In this document: positions 17,229 to 25,768 of the stretch, one piece after another | Position numbering within the stretch: the first letter of the stretch is position 1 | How the letters are laid out: every line of letters begins with the position of its first letter | Assembly: GCA_029247365.1 (NCBI GenBank) | Contig: JAQWLJ010000038.1 | Coordinates: 25,872 to 89,871 of the forward strand | DNA from: Acidimicrobiales bacterium | Lineage (GTDB): Bacteria; Actinomycetota; Acidimicrobiia; Acidimicrobiales; Aldehydirespiratoraceae | DNA length: 64,000 nucleotides | Direction of reading: 5' to 3' | The notes under the pieces: model-generated | Seen by the model: the letters and a program-made list of their open reading frames with translations, nothing else | Told to the model about the DNA's origin: nothing | The model's database searches: none | Made by a program: the position numbers and the translations under genes

Positions 17229-18187
17229 CCACCACGATCTTCGACCGCATCCGGACGTCGTGTGCCGCCGTGGCGGCCGTGTCAACCCATGTCCGGGTCG
17301 ACGAGTCGGCGATTGCATCGTTCGCAGCTCGACTCGACCTCGATCTGCCGCCCAACGACCCCGGGCAACAACCGATCGGGAACGCCGAATCGACCGCAGC
17401 GTTCGTGCTGACGCTCGATGCGGTCAACTTCGGCTCAGGCTACTTTCCGCACCTGCGCAAGCGTCCGGGCCACTCCGGCTATCACACGGTCGCAGCATCG
17501 CTTCGTGACTGGGTCGAGGCCAACGGCACGATCACAACCGCCGAACTCGCCTCAAACACCGTCGATGAATGGGCCGTTGTCTTCGGGCAGGAACTCGACG
17601 GCTCACCTGCCCAGGAACTCATGGAGCTGTTCACTCTTGCGCTGGCCGATCTGGCCGAGTTTGTCGACCGGCGAGCGGACGGAGCGTTCGTCGGCGTGAT
17701 CGAAGCGGCAGACGGTTCGGCCGCCGCCCTCGCCGAGTCGCTGACGGCCATGCCGTTCTACCGTGACCTCCACGATCATCCCGTCGTCGGACCGATCTCG
17801 CTCTACAAGCGTGCTCAGATCACCGTCCAAGATCTGGCGGTCGCGTTCGACGGAGCGGAGCTCGGCCGATTCGACGATCTCGATCAGCTCACGATGTTTG
17901 CCGACAACTTGGTCCCCCACGTCCTGCGACTGAACGACGTGCTGATCTTTTCCGACGAGCTCCTCACCCGGATCGAGGCGGTTGAGGACATCCCGGTCGG
18001 TTCATCGGCGGAGCTCGAGATCCGAGCATGTGGCATCCATGCGGTCGAGCTGCTCGCTGCCACAGTTCGAGAAACCAGGCGACCCGACCTCACCATCGGC
18101 AGCCTCGACAACCTGCTGTGGAACCTCGGCGCCGAAGCGGCCTACAAGGCTGTGCCGAGACATCGTTCGAGGTGCGTTTTTTATTGA
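17225..18187 (+). CDS. Queuosine 5'-phosphate N-glycosylase/hydrolase (Qng1, DUF2419 family)
   Basis: About 320 residues from the GTG at 17225, coupled to the preceding gene. Strong family match: FGSGYFPHLRKRPGHSGYHT, ISLYKRAQITVQDLA, LDQLTMFADNLVPHVLRL, and a final LDNLLWNLGAEAAYKAVPRH followed by RCVFY. The known role of the family is release of queuine from queuosine nucleotide so that the base can be reinserted into tRNA by Tgt. In bacteria it marks salvage of exogenous queuosine. No queG or tgt gene is in the window. Confidence 0.9.
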   Translation: MTTTIFDRIRTSCAAVAAVSTHVRVDESAIASFAARLDLDLPPNDPGQQPIGNAESTAAFVLTLDAVNFGSGYFPHLRKRPGHSGYHTVAASLRDWVEANGTITTAELASNTVDEWAVVFGQELDGSPAQELMELFTLALADLAEFVDRRADGAFVGVIEAADGSAAALAESLTAMPFYRDLHDHPVVGPISLYKRAQITVQDLAVAFDGAELGRFDDLDQLTMFADNLVPHVLRLNDVLIFSDELLTRIEAVEDIPVGSSAELEIRACGIHAVELLAATVRETRRPDLTIGSLDNLLWNLGAEAAYKAVPRHRSRCVFY

Positions 18188-18337
18188 GTGCACCCGATCC
18201 GGGGCCAAGAGTTTTCCCCAGGTGATGCCCTTGCATGAACAGTGGGTGGGCAGAGTACCGTGCACTGACCCCGGCGCGACTGTCGTGTCGGACTCAATGT
18301 ATTGCCGCCCATGGGGTGGCCTGGAGGGAAACTCAAC

Positions 18338-19489
18338 ATGCGTAAGCGTTTACTGCTCTTGCTGTCAATTCTTCTGTCGTTCTCGCTCATCGCCGCCGCC
18401 TGCGGTGACGACGACGGCGCTACCGACGCTGGCTCCGACGACGCTGGCTCCGACGACGACGCTGGCTCCGAAGACATGGCGGATGATGCCTCGTCCGACA
18501 CCACGGTCGGACTCGTCTACGACATCGGTGGCCGTGGCGACCTGTCGTTCAACGACTCTGCTGCTGAAGGCCTAGACCGTGCCCAGAGTGAACTTGGTAT
18601 TGCATTCGCCGAGGCCTCGCCCAACGACGACGGCTCGAACCGCGCTGAGCTCCTCCAGCTCGCCGCTGACGCCAACCCGATCGTGATCGGCGTCGGCTTC
18701 CTCTTCGAGGGCGACGCTGCTGCTGTTGCTGCGGAAAACCCCGACACCAACTTCGCCGTCATCGACTCGTCGATGCTCGACTTCAGCCAGGATCCGCCCG
18801 GCCCCTACGGCCCGAACGTCGCCGGCCTCGTATTCGCCGAAGAGCAGGGCTCGTACCTCGTCGGTGTGGCCGCTGCGCTGAAGACCGAATCCGGCAAGCT
18901 CGGCTTCATCGGTGGCGTCTGCTGCTTCGGGTTGATTGAGAAGTTCGAGGCCGGCTTCCGTGCCGGCGTTGCATCCGTCGACCCGTTAATCGAGGTTGTC
19001 TCCGTGTACATCACCGACGCCCCCGACTTCGACGGCTTCAACCAGCCCGACCGTGCGCAGGTCATCGCAACCACCATGTACGAAGACGGCGCCGACATCA
19101 TTTACCACGCCGCCGGCGGTGCCGGTAACGGCATGTTCCAGGCAGCCAAGGACTACTCCGAAGATAACGGCACCAAGGTGTGGGGTATTGGCGTCGACTC
19201 TGACCAGTACAACACGATCGGTGCGGTAGACGCGAGTCTCCAAGAATACGTGCTCACTTCGATGCTGAAGCGCGTTGACACCGCCGTCTTCGAGATCCTA
19301 AAGAGTCAGGCCGAGGGCTCCTTCGTAGCTGGCCCGACCGTGTACGACCTGTCGGTCGACGGTGTCGGCTACTCCAGCACCGGCGGTTACGTCGACGACA
19401 TTGCCGACGACCTCGAGTCTGCCAAGGCTGCCATCATCGCTGGCGATGTTGTGGTCCCGACTGACCCGACTGAGGTCACCAACGGCTGA
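18338..19489 (+). CDS. BMP family nucleoside-binding lipoprotein of an ABC transporter
   Basis: About 383 residues from the ATG at 18338, preceded by a GGAGGG ribosome-binding site. A lipoprotein signal peptide ends at the lipobox SLIAAAC; an acidic Asp/Ser/Gly-rich linker with short tandem repeats follows, then the BMP/PnrA domain (VGLVYDIGGRGDLSFNDSA, AGLVFAEEQGSYLVGVAAAL, GKLGFIGG). BMP proteins deliver purine nucleosides or related ligands to the permease. A strong hairpin immediately after the stop probably limits read-through to the transporter genes. Confidence 0.9.
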   Translation: MRKRLLLLLSILLSFSLIAAACGDDDGATDAGSDDAGSDDDAGSEDMADDASSDTTVGLVYDIGGRGDLSFNDSAAEGLDRAQSELGIAFAEASPNDDGSNRAELLQLAADANPIVIGVGFLFEGDAAAVAAENPDTNFAVIDSSMLDFSQDPPGPYGPNVAGLVFAEEQGSYLVGVAAALKTESGKLGFIGGVCCFGLIEKFEAGFRAGVASVDPLIEVVSVYITDAPDFDGFNQPDRAQVIATTMYEDGADIIYHAAGGAGNGMFQAAKDYSEDNGTKVWGIGVDSDQYNTIGAVDASLQEYVLTSMLKRVDTAVFEILKSQAEGSFVAGPTVYDLSVDGVGYSSTGGYVDDIADDLESAKAAIIAGDVVVPTDPTEVTNG

Positions 19490-19493
19490 TAGC

Positions 19494-19520
19494 AGCTGAG
19501 GCGGCCTAGTCGCCTCAGCT
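19494..19520 (+). terminator. Strong hairpin directly after the BMP gene, probable attenuating terminator
   Basis: AGCTGAGGCG pairs perfectly with CGCCTCAGCT across a 7-base loop, starting four bases after the stop codon. No run of T follows, so it may act as a partial terminator or as a 3' stabiliser that raises lipoprotein mRNA relative to the downstream ATPase and permeases. Confidence 0.6.
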
Positions 19521-19531
19521 GGGTACTTGTG

Positions 19532-19610
19532 AACGAGCGAGGCCGGAACCTCCGGAGCCTCCGGTCCGTTTCGACCGAAGGCCTTCGGTTAGGGTCCGGT
19601 CTTGCTCGTT
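19532..19610 (+). promoter_or_regulatory. Structured intergenic RNA candidate upstream of the ABC ATPase
   Basis: A 15-base closing stem pairs 19532-19546 with 19596-19610, all Watson-Crick except two G-U wobbles. It encloses two smaller hairpins: CCGGA-gcc-TCCGG at 19552-19564 and the perfect palindrome 19574-19589 (ACCGAAGG/CCTTCGGT). The result is a three-way-junction shape 47 bases before the ABC ATPase start. It does not match a riboswitch class I know. It could be a leader element, a processing site or a complex terminator. Confidence 0.45.
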
Positions 19611-19656
19611 TCACGTTTAGGGGAGGACACGTGGGGCAGAGGACAGAAGTGACGGC

Positions 19657-21186
19657 ATGAGTGCGGCCATCGAACTCACCGGGATCACCAAACGATTTCC
19701 CGGGGTCGTTGCGAACGACGACGTCAATCTCACCGTCGAGCAAGGCGAGATCCACGCAATCTGCGGTGAAAATGGAGCTGGCAAGTCGACGTTGATGAAG
19801 ATCCTCTACGGCATGCAAGGTGCTGACGAAGGGACCATGAAGATCAACGGTGAAGTCGTTGACTTCACATCGCCAACTGACGCCATCGATTGCGGGATCG
19901 GCATGGTGCACCAACACTTCATGCTCGCCGATCAGCTCACCGTACTCGAGAACGTCATTCTCGGCGCCGAGCCCACCCTCACGGGTGGCCGACTCGACTT
20001 CAAGAAGGCAGAGACACACCTGCGCGAGGTTGCCGACGAGTATGGCCTTACCGTCGACGTACACCAGATGATTGAGACGCTCGAGGTCGGCGAACGGCAG
20101 CGAGTAGAGATCATCAAGGTCCTCTACCGCGGCGCTGAGATCCTGATCCTCGACGAGCCGACGGCCGTCCTCGTTCCGCAAGAAGTCGAAGCACTTTTCG
20201 AGAACATGCGGGAGTTGAAAGCGAGCGGCACCACGATCCTCTTCATCGACCACAAGCTCGATGAAGTCCTCAAGATTTCCGACAGCATCACAGTTCTCCG
20301 CCACGGCAAAACGGTCGCCAGCCTGAAGAACGAGGGAGTCACTGCACACGAATTGGCCGAGTTGATGGTGGGTAGCGAGTTGCCGACCCCGGCCACCACC
20401 AGCTCCACGGTTACCGATGAGGTAGCTCTGCGCCTTTCGGGTGTGACGGTGCTCAACGAGGCCAATCGACCAGTCGCTAGCAATATCAACCTCGCAATTC
20501 GCAAGGGCGAGATCGTCGGTATCGCTGGCGTCGAGGGCAACGGCCAGGGCGACTTAGTCGATGCGATCATTGGAACCACGCAGATCTCATCAGGCACGAT
20601 CGAGCTTCTCGGCAACGACATCACCTACGAATCGGTTCGCAAGCGCCGTGAGGCAGGTGTCGCCTATGTTCCAGAGGACCGTCAACACGAGGGACTGCTC
20701 CTCTCGTCCCCGCTGTGGGAGAACGCGGCGCTCGGCCATCAAACCCAGGCACCGTTCGGCTCGAACTGGTGGCTTAACCGCGACGGCGCCCGACGCCAGA
20801 CCGAAGCCATCCGCCAACAGTTTGACGTTCGCACCCCCAACATCGACGTCGCCGCCCACGCTCTCTCAGGCGGCAATCAACAGAAACTCATCATCGGCCG
20901 TGAGCTGACCTCCAACCCCGATGTGCTCATCGCAGCACACCCAACGCGAGGCATCGACGTCGGTGCCCAGGCCGCTGTGTGGGACGACATTCGAGCGGCG
21001 CGTCGCAACGGTTTAGCGACGCTCCTGATCTCCGCCGACCTCGACGAACTGATCGGATTGTCAGACACCATCGTCGTGATTTTACGGGGCGAGTTCGTCG
21101 CCACCCTGTCCCCAGACGAGGTAACCCCTCGAGATCTCGGTGCCTATATGACCGGTGCCGCCCTGCAGAACGGAGGGGTCGCCTAA
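19657..21186 (+). CDS. Nucleoside/sugar ABC transporter, duplicated ATP-binding protein
   Basis: 509 residues with two nucleotide-binding domains. Domain 1: Walker A GENGAGKST, signature VGERQRVEI, Walker B ILILDEPTAVL. Domain 2: degenerate Walker A GVEGNGQGD, signature LSGGNQQK, then AAHPTRGIDVGAQ. The degenerate second P-loop is normal for the CUT2/BMP-associated family (NupO/YufO type). It energises the two permeases that follow; the first permease ATG overlaps its TAA by one base. Confidence 0.92.
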   Translation: MSAAIELTGITKRFPGVVANDDVNLTVEQGEIHAICGENGAGKSTLMKILYGMQGADEGTMKINGEVVDFTSPTDAIDCGIGMVHQHFMLADQLTVLENVILGAEPTLTGGRLDFKKAETHLREVADEYGLTVDVHQMIETLEVGERQRVEIIKVLYRGAEILILDEPTAVLVPQEVEALFENMRELKASGTTILFIDHKLDEVLKISDSITVLRHGKTVASLKNEGVTAHELAELMVGSELPTPATTSSTVTDEVALRLSGVTVLNEANRPVASNINLAIRKGEIVGIAGVEGNGQGDLVDAIIGTTQISSGTIELLGNDITYESVRKRREAGVAYVPEDRQHEGLLLSSPLWENAALGHQTQAPFGSNWWLNRDGARRQTEAIRQQFDVRTPNIDVAAHALSGGNQQKLIIGRELTSNPDVLIAAHPTRGIDVGAQAAVWDDIRAARRNGLATLLISADLDELIGLSDTIVVILRGEFVATLSPDEVTPRDLGAYMTGAALQNGGVA

Positions 21187-22304
21187 TGCGCACGTACGCA
21201 CTCTCGCTCGCCGCCCCGGTTGGCGCCTTCGTGTTGACGGTGATCGTGTCGACCCTCGCGCTTCTTGCCTTTGGATCGAACCCGGTGGAGGCGTACGGCG
21301 ACATGTTGAGCCACGCCTCCAAGCTCGAGACACAGGTTGACATCCTCAACCGGGCCACGCCCTTCTACCTGTCGGCTGTCGCCGCAGCGATCGGGTTCCG
21401 GATGAACCTGTTCAACATCGGCGTTGAGGGCCAGTACCTCGTGGCGTTTCTCTTCGCCGCTCAGATCGGCGGCCTCATCAGCCTGCCGCAGGTGCTGCAC
21501 ATCCTTGTGATCATGCTGGTAGCTATGGCCGTCGGCTCGCTGTACGCAGGACTCGCCGGCATCCTCAAGACAGCCCGAGGTGTGAACGAGGTGATCTCAA
21601 CGATCATGCTCAATTCGATTGCTGTCGGAGGTCTGCTCGCCTGGCTCCAACAGGAGTGGCAGGCCGAGCAAGGCGAGGCCTTCACGTCGACCACCCTCGG
21701 CACCAACCCGATCGACGAGTCGGGCTTATTCCCGACAATCAACGGGCTGCTCGAGATCTTCACAAGAGACATCGGGCAGGGCAAGCAACTCACCGGCATG
21801 CTCCTGATCGCGATCCTCGTCGGTGTCCTGTACAACCTGTTGCTGAACCGAACTCGGTTTGGCTTTGACTTGCGCGCCAGTGGCATCAACCCCTTCGCCG
21901 CCCGTGCTGGCGGCATCCCACCCAAGCGCATGGTGCTCGCCGCCATGATGTTGTCGGGAGCAGTCGCCGGCCTGATCGGCGTGGTCGAACTCGCCGATCG
22001 AGGCAAGTTTCCGCCCGATCCGATCCAGGGCCTCGGTTTCCAAGGCATCGCCGTAGCGCTGCTGGGGCGTAACAACCCCGGCGGCATGGCCTTCGCCGCT
22101 CTGTTGTTCGCGTTTCTCGATGTCTCCTCGGGTGTGCTCGACTCCACTGGCGCGGCGTCGCGTGAGATCGCCGTGATCATGCAAGGTGTTGTCCTCCTCA
22201 CTGCAGTGGTCGCCTACGGCGTCGCCAACCGCCTGCGAGAGCGAGATGAGGCCAGCGAGGCCGCAGAGGCGTTGCTCGCCGAGCGAGAGGTGGTGCCGGC
22301 ATGA
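21186..22304 (+). CDS. Nucleoside ABC transporter permease (first)
   Basis: About 372 residues from the ATG at 21186, which shares a base with the ATPase stop. Polytopic, with many hydrophobic helices. The BPD-transp_2 family hallmark IGFRMNLFNIGVEGQYLV is present, as are GVNEVISTIMLNSIAVGG and GGIPPKRMVLAAMMLSG. It corresponds to NupP/YufP in other nucleoside uptake systems. The C-terminus is cytoplasmic and acidic. It overlaps the second permease by four bases (ATGA). Confidence 0.92.
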   Translation: MRTYALSLAAPVGAFVLTVIVSTLALLAFGSNPVEAYGDMLSHASKLETQVDILNRATPFYLSAVAAAIGFRMNLFNIGVEGQYLVAFLFAAQIGGLISLPQVLHILVIMLVAMAVGSLYAGLAGILKTARGVNEVISTIMLNSIAVGGLLAWLQQEWQAEQGEAFTSTTLGTNPIDESGLFPTINGLLEIFTRDIGQGKQLTGMLLIAILVGVLYNLLLNRTRFGFDLRASGINPFAARAGGIPPKRMVLAAMMLSGAVAGLIGVVELADRGKFPPDPIQGLGFQGIAVALLGRNNPGGMAFAALLFAFLDVSSGVLDSTGAASREIAVIMQGVVLLTAVVAYGVANRLRERDEASEAAEALLAEREVVPA

Positions 22305-23539
22305 CCTCCCGTCTCAGTTCCATGCCTGCCTGGGCTCGCTGGATGATCTACGCCGCGTCCGGCGTACTGCTTCTGACCATCGTCCAGAGCATCAGCGACA
22401 CCGACCGCCTGACCCAGATCTCGACCTCACGCGAGATGCTGCGTTGGGCCGTCCCGATCTTTCTTGCCGGTCTCGGGGGCCTGTTCTCTGAACGAGCCGG
22501 GGTCGTGAACATCGGCCTCGAGGGCATGTTGATCCTCGGCATGTGGTTTGGGGCCTGGGGGTCGATCGAGTACGGCGCCTGGTGGGGTCTCCTGATCGGC
22601 ATTGTTGGCGGCATGATCGGTGGCCTGCTCCATGCGGTTGCCACAGTCACGTTCCAGGTCGACCACATCATCTCCGGCGTCGCCATCAATATTCTGGCAC
22701 CAGCCATAACCCGGTATCTGTCCGAGGAGGTGTGGGACTCCCCAACCACCTCGCCGCAGACCGCCGAGGTCGGCACGTGGGACGTCCCGTTCCTCGCCGG
22801 CGGCACAATCTTCGGCTGGGAGTCACCTGACTGGCTGCTCACTGCGTCGAAGTGGGAGATCTGGTATCTCTCCGATGTTGCGCAACTGTCAAGGGGCCTA
22901 CTCCGCAGCACCAGCTGGGTGTCGATCATCGCCCTACTCCTGGTGCCGTTCACCGTGTGGCTGGTATGGCGCACCCGATTCGGCTTGCGTCTTCGGATCT
23001 GCGGTGAGAAGCCTGCGGCAGGAGAGGCGCAGGGCATCAATATCATCCGCTACAAGTACATCGCCGTGATCATCTCGGGCGGGCTGGCCGGGTTAGGTGG
23101 CGCGTTCATATCGACGGAGCTCTCGGGCCTGTTCCAGGGCGGTAACTCCGCAGGTCGTGGCTTCATTGGTCTCGCCGCGCTCATCTTCGGCAACTGGCGC
23201 CCCGGTGGCGTGCTGCTCGGTGCCCTCTTGTTTGGCTACGTGTTCGGTCTCGACCTCAAGGACCTCGACGGCACCGCCTCACATGCCATGTTGCTTGTCA
23301 ACGCCATCGCGCTCGCCGGTGTTGCGGCATGGGCGTTCTCTCGCCGCCGGGTTGCAGACACGGTGCTTGCCAGTGCTCTCGGCGTCGGCGCGCTCTGCTG
23401 GTGGCTCGTCGCAGACACAGTGCCCAGCTGGTGGTCAAACACGCTTCCATACGTGATCGTGCTGCTGGTACTCGTCTTCTTCAGCCAGCGACTCCGGATG
23501 CCGGCCGCCAACGGGCAGCCATACCGCAAGGGTGGATAG
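22301..23539 (+). CDS. Nucleoside ABC transporter permease (second)
   Basis: 412 residues, polytopic. Family block LFSERAGVVNIGLEGMLILG near residue 60, plus VDHIISGVAINILAPAITRY and GGLAGLGGAFISTELSG. It corresponds to NupQ/YufQ. Unusual: it is longer than typical (about 320), with an insertion around residues 140-185 (TTSPQTAEVGTWDVPFLAGG and following) and extra hydrophobic helices at the C-terminus. It completes the BMP-ATPase-permease-permease unit. Confidence 0.92.
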   Translation: MTSRLSSMPAWARWMIYAASGVLLLTIVQSISDTDRLTQISTSREMLRWAVPIFLAGLGGLFSERAGVVNIGLEGMLILGMWFGAWGSIEYGAWWGLLIGIVGGMIGGLLHAVATVTFQVDHIISGVAINILAPAITRYLSEEVWDSPTTSPQTAEVGTWDVPFLAGGTIFGWESPDWLLTASKWEIWYLSDVAQLSRGLLRSTSWVSIIALLLVPFTVWLVWRTRFGLRLRICGEKPAAGEAQGINIIRYKYIAVIISGGLAGLGGAFISTELSGLFQGGNSAGRGFIGLAALIFGNWRPGGVLLGALLFGYVFGLDLKDLDGTASHAMLLVNAIALAGVAAWAFSRRRVADTVLASALGVGALCWWLVADTVPSWWSNTLPYVIVLLVLVFFSQRLRMPAANGQPYRKGG

Positions 23540-23542
23540 CAC

Positions 23543-24385
23543 GTGCTCAACTCCGAACAGCTCGAAACCTGGGACCGCGATGGCTTTGTCGTGCTCCCCG
23601 GCTTCGTTTCCAAGCAGCGGTGTGCCGAACTCAAAGCGCATGTCGAGGGGCTGTTGGCCGATATCGACCCCGACAACGAGGGCGCAATCAGTGTCTTCTC
23701 CACTACCGAGCAAAGCCATGCCCAGGACGAATGGTTCCTGGGGTCAGGGGACACGGTTCGGTGGTTTTTTGAGGATGGGGCGATCGTCGATGGTCAACTG
23801 ACCCGCCCGTTGCCGCTTGCGGTCAACAAGATCGGGCACGCCATGCACGATCTCGATCCAGTGTTCAGCGACTTCTCCCGCACAACCGACATGGCGGCGC
23901 TGGCATCCGACGTTGGGATCGCTGAGCCACAGCTACTGCAGTCGATGTACATTTTCAAGCAGCCTGGGATTGGCGGTGAGGTGACCTGCCACACCGACCA
24001 CACCTTCCTGTGGACCGAACCGCAATCCGTTATCGGATTCTGGGTCGCAATCGAGGACGCCACCGTCGAGAACGGCTGCCTCTGGGCCCTTCCGGGCGGT
24101 CATCGCATACCGGTGAAGAGCCGCTTTCGCCTTGACGGCGAGGGTGGCACGACCAACGACGTCTTCGATGATGAGCCATACCCGACCGAGAACCTTGTGC
24201 CGATCGAGGCCGAGGCGGGAACGCTAGTCGTGCTGCACGGCACACTCCCCCATTGGAGCGGCCCGAACACATCACCCATCAGCAGGCACGCCTACACGCT
24301 GCACGTGATCAATAGCGAGGCCGATTATCCAGCAGACAACTGGCTGCAGCGCCGACCCGAGCTACCGTTGCGGGGATTCACCTGA
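23543..24385 (+). CDS. PhyH family Fe(II)/2-oxoglutarate dioxygenase in the nucleoside transporter operon
   Basis: 280 residues from the GTG at 23543, three bases after the permease stop. Seen: iron ligands in VTCHTDHTFLW (near residue 150), a distal His in LPHWSGPN, and Arg in SPISRHAYTLH for 2-oxoglutarate. The N-terminus WDRDGFVVLPGFV and MYIFKQPGIGGE are typical of the PHYHD1-like branch. Tight coupling to the transporter suggests that it oxidises the imported compound or a derivative (inference). The substrate is not predictable from sequence alone. Confidence 0.88.
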   Translation: MLNSEQLETWDRDGFVVLPGFVSKQRCAELKAHVEGLLADIDPDNEGAISVFSTTEQSHAQDEWFLGSGDTVRWFFEDGAIVDGQLTRPLPLAVNKIGHAMHDLDPVFSDFSRTTDMAALASDVGIAEPQLLQSMYIFKQPGIGGEVTCHTDHTFLWTEPQSVIGFWVAIEDATVENGCLWALPGGHRIPVKSRFRLDGEGGTTNDVFDDEPYPTENLVPIEAEAGTLVVLHGTLPHWSGPNTSPISRHAYTLHVINSEADYPADNWLQRRPELPLRGFT

Positions 24386-24539
24386 GCGAGCCCGTCGCTG
24401 CTGAACCCCCAGCACGCCACAACGTTCTCGACCACCCGCACCAGAAACACCAACCTTCAGCTTCGGGCAATCCCGCGCACAACCGGCAAACCGGAGAAGC
24501 CAATCACCGGGTAGAGGACAACACGCCGTGTGCGCGGAC
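24386..24539. other. Convergent intergenic gap
   Basis: The 154 bases between the PhyH gene and the MFS gene hold no gene and no strong hairpin that I can identify. Confidence 0.4.
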
Positions 24540-25715
24540 CTAGGGAACTTCGGCTCTTGTGGACCGCTTCATGACGATGAAGGAAACTGCCGCCAAGGCC
24601 ACCGAGAGCCACCACACAAGCTCGTACGAGCCTCGCTCATCGACGATCAGACCAGCGACAGGACCGGCGATCGTCAGTCCCATGAAGAAGCCCAGCATGA
24701 TGATTCCCGAAGCGCGGCCAGCCTGACTCGTAGGCACGTTCACGATGACCGCAAGATTGATCACCGCGTTCCAGGCTGTGTGGCCAAGGGCATACAGCAC
24801 CACGGCAGGCCACAGCATTGACCGACCCACGCTCGGAGACACCGCTAGAAGGCTCGATGACACGGCTGCGATCAACGAGAGCTGCATCAGCAACGTCGAG
24901 GGTCGCACACGGTGCTCGGCACGCCGCGCCGCCCAGATCCGGAACCCCATACCGAGCAGGCCCGAAAGCGCGACCGCAAGGCCGGCGATCGTCGATGTGT
25001 AGCCGAGGGACTCCTCGGCAAACAGCGCCAGGAAACGCCCAATCGACCCTGACGCCACTCCCATCAGCAAGGCGTAGACAGCCAACCGCCGGATGACCGC
25101 CGGCAACGGGTCGGTCGAATCCTCCACCGGGCCACAGGACGTGACGCCGACAGCATCCGCAGGCGGGAGGATAAAATATGCCCCGACAGCGAACAGTGCA
25201 AACACCGCAGCGAACACAAGACAGCCGGTCTGCCATGATCCCAACTGTTCGAGACCGGGCAGGGTCGCTCCGGCCAGAAACACCGCGAACGTCACCCCAC
25301 TTTGCTTGATGCCGGTCATGACGCCGCGGGTACCCGGTTCAACGGTGGCGGCGATCAGTGCGTTGGTCGCCGGGTTGCCCCAACCCTGCGGGATGCCGCC
25401 GATGACGCCGGCCACGATCAGCATCCAGGCGCTCGAGGAGACCCCCATCAACAACAGCGTGAACGAGGAGATCACCATCAAAACAAGCACGGCGTTTCGG
25501 GGTCCGATGCGGTCGGTCAGCCTGCCCGAGTAGGGCGCGCTAAGGGCACCGACGCCGGTGTTGACCGAACCGATCACGCCAATCATCGTCCGACTCACCC
25601 CGAGATCATCGATAATCGCCGACGCGAGCACCGCGAGGGCGAAGATCGAGAACGCCGACCCAATCATCGCTGTGACCAAGACGATGGAGAGCGGCCCCCG
25701 CCGAATCGACATCAT
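24540..25715 (-). CDS. MFS transporter
   Basis: 391 residues, 12 hydrophobic segments by eye. MFS marks: a loop-2 motif YSGRLTDRIGPRNAVL (GxLaDrxGrkxxl type) near residue 60, GGIPQGWGNPATNALIAA, and a matching second-half region GMGFRIWAARRAEHRVRP. The substrate is unknown. It converges on the nucleoside transporter operon and is divergent from the broken add gene, so a role in the same salvage pathway is possible but unproven. Confidence 0.85.
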   Translation of the reverse strand: MMSIRRGPLSIVLVTAMIGSAFSIFALAVLASAIIDDLGVSRTMIGVIGSVNTGVGALSAPYSGRLTDRIGPRNAVLVLMVISSFTLLLMGVSSSAWMLIVAGVIGGIPQGWGNPATNALIAATVEPGTRGVMTGIKQSGVTFAVFLAGATLPGLEQLGSWQTGCLVFAAVFALFAVGAYFILPPADAVGVTSCGPVEDSTDPLPAVIRRLAVYALLMGVASGSIGRFLALFAEESLGYTSTIAGLAVALSGLLGMGFRIWAARRAEHRVRPSTLLMQLSLIAAVSSSLLAVSPSVGRSMLWPAVVLYALGHTAWNAVINLAVIVNVPTSQAGRASGIIMLGFFMGLTIAGPVAGLIVDERGSYELVWWLSVALAAVSFIVMKRSTRAEVP

Positions 25716-25768
25716 AGGACCCTAACGGCACCCTCCTAGCCCACGAACCGAACGGGTTAGAGTTTGGC

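Noticed and set aside
18418..18475. Short tandem repeats near the BMP gene start
   Set aside because: Coding repeats of the acidic Ala-Gly-Ser-Asp linker after the lipobox, common in BMP lipoproteins.
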